From Amyelois transitella (taxonomy: Eukaryota; Arthropoda; Insecta; Lepidoptera; Pyralidae): a DNA stretch of 64,000 nucleotides. The notes under the pieces were generated by a model. The model worked only from the letters and a program-made list of their open reading frames with translations. It was not told where the DNA came from and did not search any database. This document shows positions 57,375 through 64,000 of the stretch, piece by piece. The stretch covers positions 1,639,501-1,703,500 of the forward strand of contig NC_083510.1 of NCBI RefSeq assembly GCF_032362555.1. Direction: 5' to 3'. A program made the translations under genes and the position numbers. Position 1 is the stretch's first letter; each line of letters begins with the position of its first letter.

Positions 57375-58801
57375 TTATAATATAGTACAGGTCCGCGAGT
57401 TCGTCTGGTTTCTGATCTCCGTCTCCACGGTGTCCTCTATCTTGTGGATCGTTTGCTCTGTGCCGTCCAGACCTTTGTGAATGTTTTCTATAAAAAAACA
57501 ATGTTGAAAATAGTAATTACTTTTTATAATAAAACTTGCTCTTTTTTTAAGAGGGTAAATGGTCCTCTTTGCATATTAAACGTACTATCAAAATTTACGG
57601 TTGCTTTGAATAGGATGTTAAGAATAATAAAGTAACAAATAGAAAGTAATAAACTTACCAACAACGTTTTCTTCAATAACTTTTCCTTTACTCATGCAGG
57701 AATTTTCTTTATCTCGAATTGACTGAAAAAACTTAGCAAAGCGGCCTTGTTCTTTGACCACCACATCATTCTCCTCACATTGTCCCATCCCATCATGAGA
57801 AATCGCATCTTCACTTCTCACAATCGGCATTACAGCTTGTGTTTTCGCAGTCTTTCCTGCTTGGGGACTCGATTTATCTGACCCACAAGGAATCGTCTCA
57901 TTCTCTGACTGACCGCCTTCGCTCTTTTGACCGTCATCACTATGTTTACTCAAAACAGGACTCATTTGTGACAAATCTGGAAGCGTCAGCAAATCTTGAA
58001 TTATGGGTGTCTTTGGAGGGGGAGAATTAGCTATTTCAGCCACTTTATCTGGTATCTTTAGAACTTTCATATCATCGTGGTGAATGTCGGGTACCATAGC
58101 TATTGTTTTCTTTAAAGTTTCTTCTACTACTTCAACTTTTTCATTGACTTTATCGGTTACATCTTTTGCAATTTCATTAATTTTGTTTTTAGCTTTGTCT
58201 ACCGCTGCGTTCATTGAATGATCCACTGTCTCAATTATGTTCATATCTGCGATGGTATTTGTAATTTCCTTAGTAATTGGTGAAGACATATCGAGTTCGT
58301 CCTTGTTAATATCAGGTACATCGTGAATGCTGCCATTATCGTTCTCAAGATCGTTTATGTTTACAATGTGCGAGCCGCTGACATTCGCCTCTAATGAATC
58401 TATCGATCCGGTTTCATCGTTCACGTTTCCATTAACATTGTCAGCGATACCATGGTTGGTGTTGGAGTTAGTGACGTCTTCTATGGTGATATCTTCAGTT
58501 TTGTTCATTCCCGGTACTTTTTGCAGAGGCGGTAGTTCTGTGAGCGATATTTGTCTGCTTTCCTCGTTGACTATACTGAAATCGTTGTTAGTAAAGTCCG
58601 CGTTCGAGCCCTTAGTGGCCGTGAGTAGCGTGTGGCAGCCGCCGCATGCTACATTGTCGACGATGTATCCATTCATCGCAGTGACCCGCTTTGGTGAATA
58701 TTGATTGGGGACAGCCTCATTCGCGTTGTCGGCGTCGTCGATTCCCTCCAAACACAATTTGTTGTGCCTCGACTCGCCGCAGGTGTAAAGCAGGCCGTTA
58801 T
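57375..58801 (-). CDS. RPGR-like protein, last two exons (partial)
   Basis: RPGR is an RCC1-propeller protein of the ciliary transition zone. Two exons are in the window: 58801-57659 (acceptor tatttcag, enters in phase 1) and 57487-57375, 418 codons plus stop. The first opens with the last propeller blade, DNGLLYTCGESRHNKLCLEG, then SPKRVTAMNG and VACGGCHTLL, matching the RPGR blade ending VACGGCH. A long acidic, Asn/Asp/Ser-rich tail follows, probably disordered, containing amphipathic runs (KNKINEIAKDVTDKVNEKVE). The protein ends CTIL, a CaaX box; Leu at the end predicts geranylgeranylation. From memory, human RPGR1-19 ends in the same four residues and binds PDE6D through its prenyl group. 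There is no Glu/Gly-rich ORF15-type region. Earlier exons must lie right of the window, beyond the BEL/Pao element. Confidence 0.82.
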
Positions 58802-59499
58802 CTGAAATATTTAAAATAGCTTTACACCACCATCGACGACGGACACAAAGTCGATACTGAATTGACAGCTCTTAGGTAATTTATTGTACGTGACAAAACA
58901 AATTTGAATTGAGTTCATATCATGTTATTAAATCGAATGTAGACAAGAGTATATCGAGCCAAGGCAGCTTGAATGAAACTCAGACTCCCGGAACGAAGAC
59001 ATTTATTTAAAAATCACCTTTCTATTTATGTTTGTATCAAAACAAAACCATATCGCGTTTCAAAACGGGATAACGCCATCTATTATTATAAAATTAAACT
59101 AAACTTATACATATATTAAAACCAAAATTAGACATATCGCCCACCAAGGACCTTTAGTCCTTCACAAACTGAAAAACATAAATCAAACTTAACTTGCACA
59201 ACCCGTGTTTAATTTAACATCCTAAATGTACATATGTATGTGCATCTATCATCGGCTAATACAAAGCATGTCAATAGCAAACAAAAATCTATCAAAAAAG
59301 TAAATATTTGTCCAAATCATTTACAAATCAAAATTAACTATCTTCTTCAATCAAGTAACATTTAAATTAAGTAGTGGACTGTAAACACTATGTATGTAGC
59401 ACTTGGCAAAAAAATAATAATCATGTTAACGTACTTGAGAAAGGAAACAAAACAATATACTTCATAAAATGTAAAAATACAAATTTCTAAAAACTAGAT
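58802..59499. other. intron sequence next to the BEL/Pao element
   Basis: AT-rich, no frame. It may contain one LTR of the element, but the matching LTR would lie outside the window, so ends cannot be set. Confidence 0.4.
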
Positions 59500-62400
59500 T
59501 TACAAATCATGTTCATCATTAACTGGTAAAGGGCAAAGATTTGAAATTGGACGTTGAATAAGAGAATTTTTATAACGTAATGTAACTACTCTTGTTAAAT
59601 TATCTTTACCAGAATGCACATCTTCGATCTTGCCGTATAACCATTTGGTAGGTGGCAAATTATCTTCACACACTAATACTATGTCACCTGACCTCAGTTG
59701 TAGAGATCTAGTTTTCCATTTATATATTTGTAGAAATCACATATACTCTTTAGCACAATTCTTAGTACGAATATAGTTACAGGTTAACTTTTGTCCTTCG
59801 TGAAATGGTTTATGATGGGCATCGGCTACTAAGAGTTTAGCCAAATGTGATTCGCCTGATACTATAAACGGGTGTTTGCTACAATCAGGTAAGTCGGATT
59901 TTTCTATTCTTCCTCCAACCCTTAATAATCCATTCTTATCTATATACGGATTAAGTGTAGACAATTTACTTTTCTTACTAACATTTTTATTTTTCAGGAG
60001 CATGCTGATTTCATCGGCAAACCAACGACGTTGATGCTGAAGTATGCAACAGGTAAGTGATTCCTGGATCTCCTTGGCGGTAAGATAAGGTAAGTGTTTA
60101 GATTCTTCAGAAGTGGTATTTTTTAGATGTAGAAATCTCCTGCAATAAGCTATTACCCTTATTAGTTTCCGTAAACTTGAAAATCTAGAACAAATATCCT
60201 CTATTTCTTCAAAGTTTTTGACACAAGTAGTATGTGCTTTAAGTAGACGCTTCTCTAACTCTGTCTTGGTGCAAATGGAACGTGGTTTGACATAATCAAT
60301 TTCGCTATTTTGTAACCAGCTTGGACCATTCTTCCACAGCGAGTTCTCTAGAAACTCTGACGGTGACATACCACGTGACGCACAATCGGCAGGATTTTCC
60401 TTTGTCGAAACATACGACCACTGCGTAGCATTAATTAAGGTAAGTATTTCTGAAGTCCTGTTGGCGACAAAAGTCTTCCAACGACTTGGATGGTCGGACA
60501 ACCAAGCTAACACGATCGTAGAGTCCGTCCAAGCATGTATATCTGACTTATTGATGTTCAGTGTTTCAGATACTTCCAAAAGTAGTTTAGTAACTAGAAC
60601 AGCAGCGCACAACTCAAGTCGCGGGATGGATATCTGCTTGATGGGTGCTACTTTCGTCTTAGCGGTTACCAGGTGAGTATAAACTTCATTTTCCATAGTA
60701 ACGCAACGAATATAAACCACAGCAGCATAGCCTGCATTAGAAGCGTCACTAAACCCGTGTAACTCCACTTTGATATCACTTTTCTTCTTGCGGACCCATC
60801 TCGGAATATGAAATATAGCTTCGGTAATTCCTTGCGATATTGTGACCACTCTTGTATCAGCTCCTCTGGCAATTTATCATCCCAGTCCAGTCCAGCAATC
60901 CATAGCTTCTGGATGAAGATCTTTGCTATAATAACACACGGAGCTATCCACCCGAGTGGATCATATAGTCGACAGATTTCACTAATCACTTTGCGTTTTG
61001 TTTCAGGAGCAGGGGCATCAGAAGAAATCTTGATGTTATAACCAAACTCATCTGTGCGGCGATTCCAAGCAATACCTACAATTTTAGTAACATCATCCTC
61101 TTTAAACTCTCTTTCTGTATCTGTTTCTGTACCACCTAGTACTCCTATTTTATTACATGTCCACTTCTGCAATTGAAATCCACCTTTATTTAGCAATTCA
61201 TTCATTTCTTTATAAATCTTAACCGCTTCTTCTTCATTTTCAGCGCCGGTGAGAAGATCGTCCATGTAGAAATCTGATAGAACTCTACTTGCCGCGTGCG
61301 GGAAATTACGACCTTCATCTACAGCTACTTGTTGCATTGCTTTTACAGTTAAATAAGGAGCGCATGAAGTGCCGAAAGTGACAGTCAGAAGACGATAGTC
61401 ACGTATAATACCCTCTTCAGATCGCCATACAATCCGCTGAAAATCGGTATGTCTTGCAGCTACGTTCACTTGTCGATACATTTTTATGATATCAGCAGTG
61501 AGACATATGGGGTGTGAACGCCAACGCATTATCAAGTGGCGTAATTCCATTTGTAAGGTTGGACCAACCATCAATGTATCATTTAAGGATAATCCATTAG
61601 CGCTTCTATCAGCGGCATTAAAAACCACTCTGGTTTTTGTTGTTGTTCTATCCATACGAACAACCGCATGATGTGGTAACCATACCTTACCCTCCATATT
61701 TGATGACTCATCATCAACAATCTCCATATGACCAAGTTTCAAATATTCATCTATGACCTCAGAATAATTGTTCTTTAATGTGCTATTCTTATCCAATCTC
61801 TTTTCTAGACCAAACAAACGTTTCACAGCGACGGACCTTGTATCACCGTAGTCTCGACGAACTTTTGGACGAAACGGCAACTCCACCACATAACGACCAG
61901 TCTCATCTCTGCAAGTTGTAGCTTTGAAATGATCTTCACAATCCTGTTCTTCTTGAGTTAATATCTTTTTGTTTGGACTAGGTTCAGATTCGATCTCCCA
62001 AAATTTCTTGATTAGTTCATTCTCTTCTAACTGAATATGAAAGCTCATTATAATGTTGTGACATGTAGATTCTTCATTATCATAGCCGTCAACCTGACCC
62101 GACAACACCCATCCAAGGTAAGTATCCTGTGCAATAATCAAATCATTAGGACTTTTAATCAATCCCTTTTTCAGGATAGCGCAATACACCTCGGAGCCCA
62201 AGAGAACATCAATTCTATTAGGCGAATTATACTGCGGATCAGCCAAACTGATGCGGCCAAGTTCAGTCCATCTGGGTGGAGTGAACTTCCTTTGAGGTAA
62301 CACTGTAGTCACCGTTTGAAGGACGTGAGCCTTCACTTGCAACTTAAAGGTTGGGTCACAGAGTGACTGAATCTTGACCTTAACCACATATTTTGAGGTT

Positions 62401-64000
62401 AAGCCACTCTGACCACCACCCAATCCTGAAATACTAATTTTCTCAGCAACTTTATTCAACCGTAATAACTGTACGGCTGCTTCCGATATAAAAGATGCTT
62501 GTGATCCTTGATCCAGCAGAGCTCTTAATATCAGAGGAGAACCATTTCTTGACTCAGCCTTTACCAAGGCTGTAGCTAATAAGGTTTGGCTTGAAACCTT
62601 TCCTGTCACAAAATGGCTTGTAATGCTTGTGGTCTGGTTCATGTCAATAGACGGTTCCGGTTGACTTTGTTCAGTCTCTGCCTGCTCGGTAGCTACCGCT
62701 ACTGTTGGTGAGTTGTTTCCGTGAAGAAGTGTGTGGTGCTTTCTCTTGCAGATCCGACATCTCGTAAAACCACGACAGGTTTTCGCTGAGTGGCCACTGC
62801 CGAGACAATTGAAACAAAGTTGAAGATTTTTAACAATATTCTGACGGCTAGAGATTTCTTCGTTAATAAACTTACTACATGAATAAATCTTATGATTATC
62901 ATTACAATGAGGGCAGGTAGACATTGAAATAGCGTGCAAGACTTTAGGTTGTGTATGATTAGGACATGACTTAGACTTACTTTTAGTGGGCTCAACAAAC
63001 TCTAACGCGCGGTAACGTGATTCTATGAAATCTTTGAATAAACAATAGGAAGGCAAATCTACACTACAATTATTAATATGAATTTCCCATTGTTTTCTAG
63101 TATCAGCGTCCAATTTCTGACTTACAATATAAATTATAATTACATCCCATGTATCGACTTTAATATCTAAGTTAGTCAGCTCATGAATACAATCGGAAGT
63201 TGTATCTAACAAATCTTTCAACCCTTGAGCCGACTCGCAACTCATGGACTTTTGGTTAAACAAACGCTTTAGAATACAATTAGATAAATACCTCTTATTA
63301 TCATATCTACTTTGTAACAAATCCCAACACTTTTTGTAGTTATCATGCGTAATTGGAATGTGTTTAATTAACTGTTCAGCTTCACCTCTTACTTGCGTCT
63401 TCAGATAATGTAGTCGCTGAACGTCGTCGAGTGCAGAGTTGTTATGGATGAGTGACGTAAACAAATCCTTGAAAGACGACCATTCGGTATACTTGCCACT
63501 GAAAATTGGTATAGTTATCTTCGGTAATCTTACAAGTGATTCTTTATTCTTGTCTGAATTCTCTTTCAAACTCGATGACGCAGTAGACACATTCGGTGAT
63601 AAGGCTTTCAGTGCAGATTTCAACTCGGTTTTATAACTTAAATACATTTCATAGCCTATATTGTATATGTCACTTTCTATATAACCTTCAGTATCTTCAT
63701 ATGTAGCTATAATGTATTCATGCTTGTCAGAGAATCTATCTATAATTGTTTCCAAACTTTCTAATCGCGTCAAAACATAAGATTCAGTAATTCTTTCTTT
63801 CGGAGACTTTTTGAAATTGCTTCTTCCGTTTTCTATTTGACTGAATAATTGTTTCATTACTCTTATACAGCCCTCCATGATTGACAGATGTAATTATAAA
63901 TGTCACCAATTATTTTTTCAAAATTTGTCTATGTGTTGTTTTTTATTGATCAAAATTTTCTAAGTGTTTGGACTTATTTGTCACCGCTATGAAATCGGGC
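59500..64000 (-). mobile_element. BEL/Pao LTR retrotransposon fossil
   Basis: Recognisable parts, in order from the right edge on the minus strand: Gag with CCHC-type knuckles (CFNCLGSGHSAKTC), an aspartic protease motif (ALLDQGSQASFI), reverse transcriptase with YMDDLL, RNase H (HGFSDASNAG) and integrase-region remnants. The family call rests on the Pao-type order and the DUF5641-like end. It is broken, with about two or three breaks, yet keeps long open stretches, which suggests a fairly recent insertion. LTRs are not identified. It lies on the same strand as, and upstream of, the RPGR exons, so it probably sits in an RPGR intron. Confidence 0.88.

Noticed and set aside
58327-58704. A plus-strand gene antisense to RPGR
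   Set aside because: It is the mirror of the acidic RPGR-like coding exon and has no independent evidence.
1-64000. A CRISPR array, operon or prokaryotic island
   Set aside because: No regularly spaced identical repeats and no bacterial-type gene packing. All recognised genes have spliceosomal introns.

Overview
The window looks like nuclear DNA of a lepidopteran insect: AT-rich, genes split by short GT-AG introns, many (CATA)n/(TATG)n-tailed SINEs, RTE-type LINE tails and a BEL/Pao element. This is inferred from gene structure and repeat style; no database was searched. Eleven gene loci are supported. Exon boundaries were read by hand from splice signals, phase continuity and family alignment recalled from memory.

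Layout from left to right: (1) two phase-compatible exons of an unidentified minus-strand gene at the left edge (900-1387); (2) a UBL4A/Get5-like gene, + strand (6508-7070); (3) DCAF15, - strand, ten exons (12493-21279); (4) the nucleoporin NUP35, + strand (21660-24048), divergent from DCAF15; (5) GID8, - strand (25561-27812); (6) akirin, - strand, five exons, the last with only 11 coding bases (30771-34496); (7) CHMP1, + strand (35269-37442), divergent from akirin; (8) spermine synthase, - strand (39086-45991), with two homologous, phase-matched versions of its second coding exon; (9) an eIF4E gene, + strand (47204-50983), followed by (10) a divergent tandem eIF4E paralogue (52874-57027); (11) the 3' end of an RPGR-like gene, - strand (57375-58801), ending in a CTIL prenylation box. 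A broken BEL/Pao LTR retrotransposon, - strand, fills 59500 to the right edge and lies upstream of the RPGR exons.

These are housekeeping genes of unrelated pathways: tail-anchored protein targeting (UBL4A), CRL4 and CTLH ubiquitin ligases (DCAF15, GID8), nuclear pore (NUP35), chromatin-linked transcription (akirin), ESCRT-III (CHMP1), polyamines (spermine synthase), translation initiation (eIF4E pair) and ciliary/GTPase regulation (RPGR). They are not an operon or pathway cluster. Transcription direction alternates, giving divergent pairs with shared upstream regions (DCAF15/NUP35, akirin/CHMP1, spermine synthase/eIF4E) and convergent pairs (UBL4A/DCAF15, NUP35/GID8, CHMP1/spermine synthase, eIF4E-2/RPGR).

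The most notable points are the phase-incompatible duplicated exon in spermine synthase, the diverged second eIF4E, the His/Met-rich insertion before the akirin C-terminus together with its 11-base last coding exon, the RPGR CTIL box beside 11-residue-like amphipathic repeats, a SINE whose 3' tail matches a resident RTE LINE, a TATCGATA cluster with no gene next to it, two perfect palindromes, and a copy of the NUP35 leader downstream of that gene. I saw no defence system, CRISPR array or other clearly undescribed multi-gene system.
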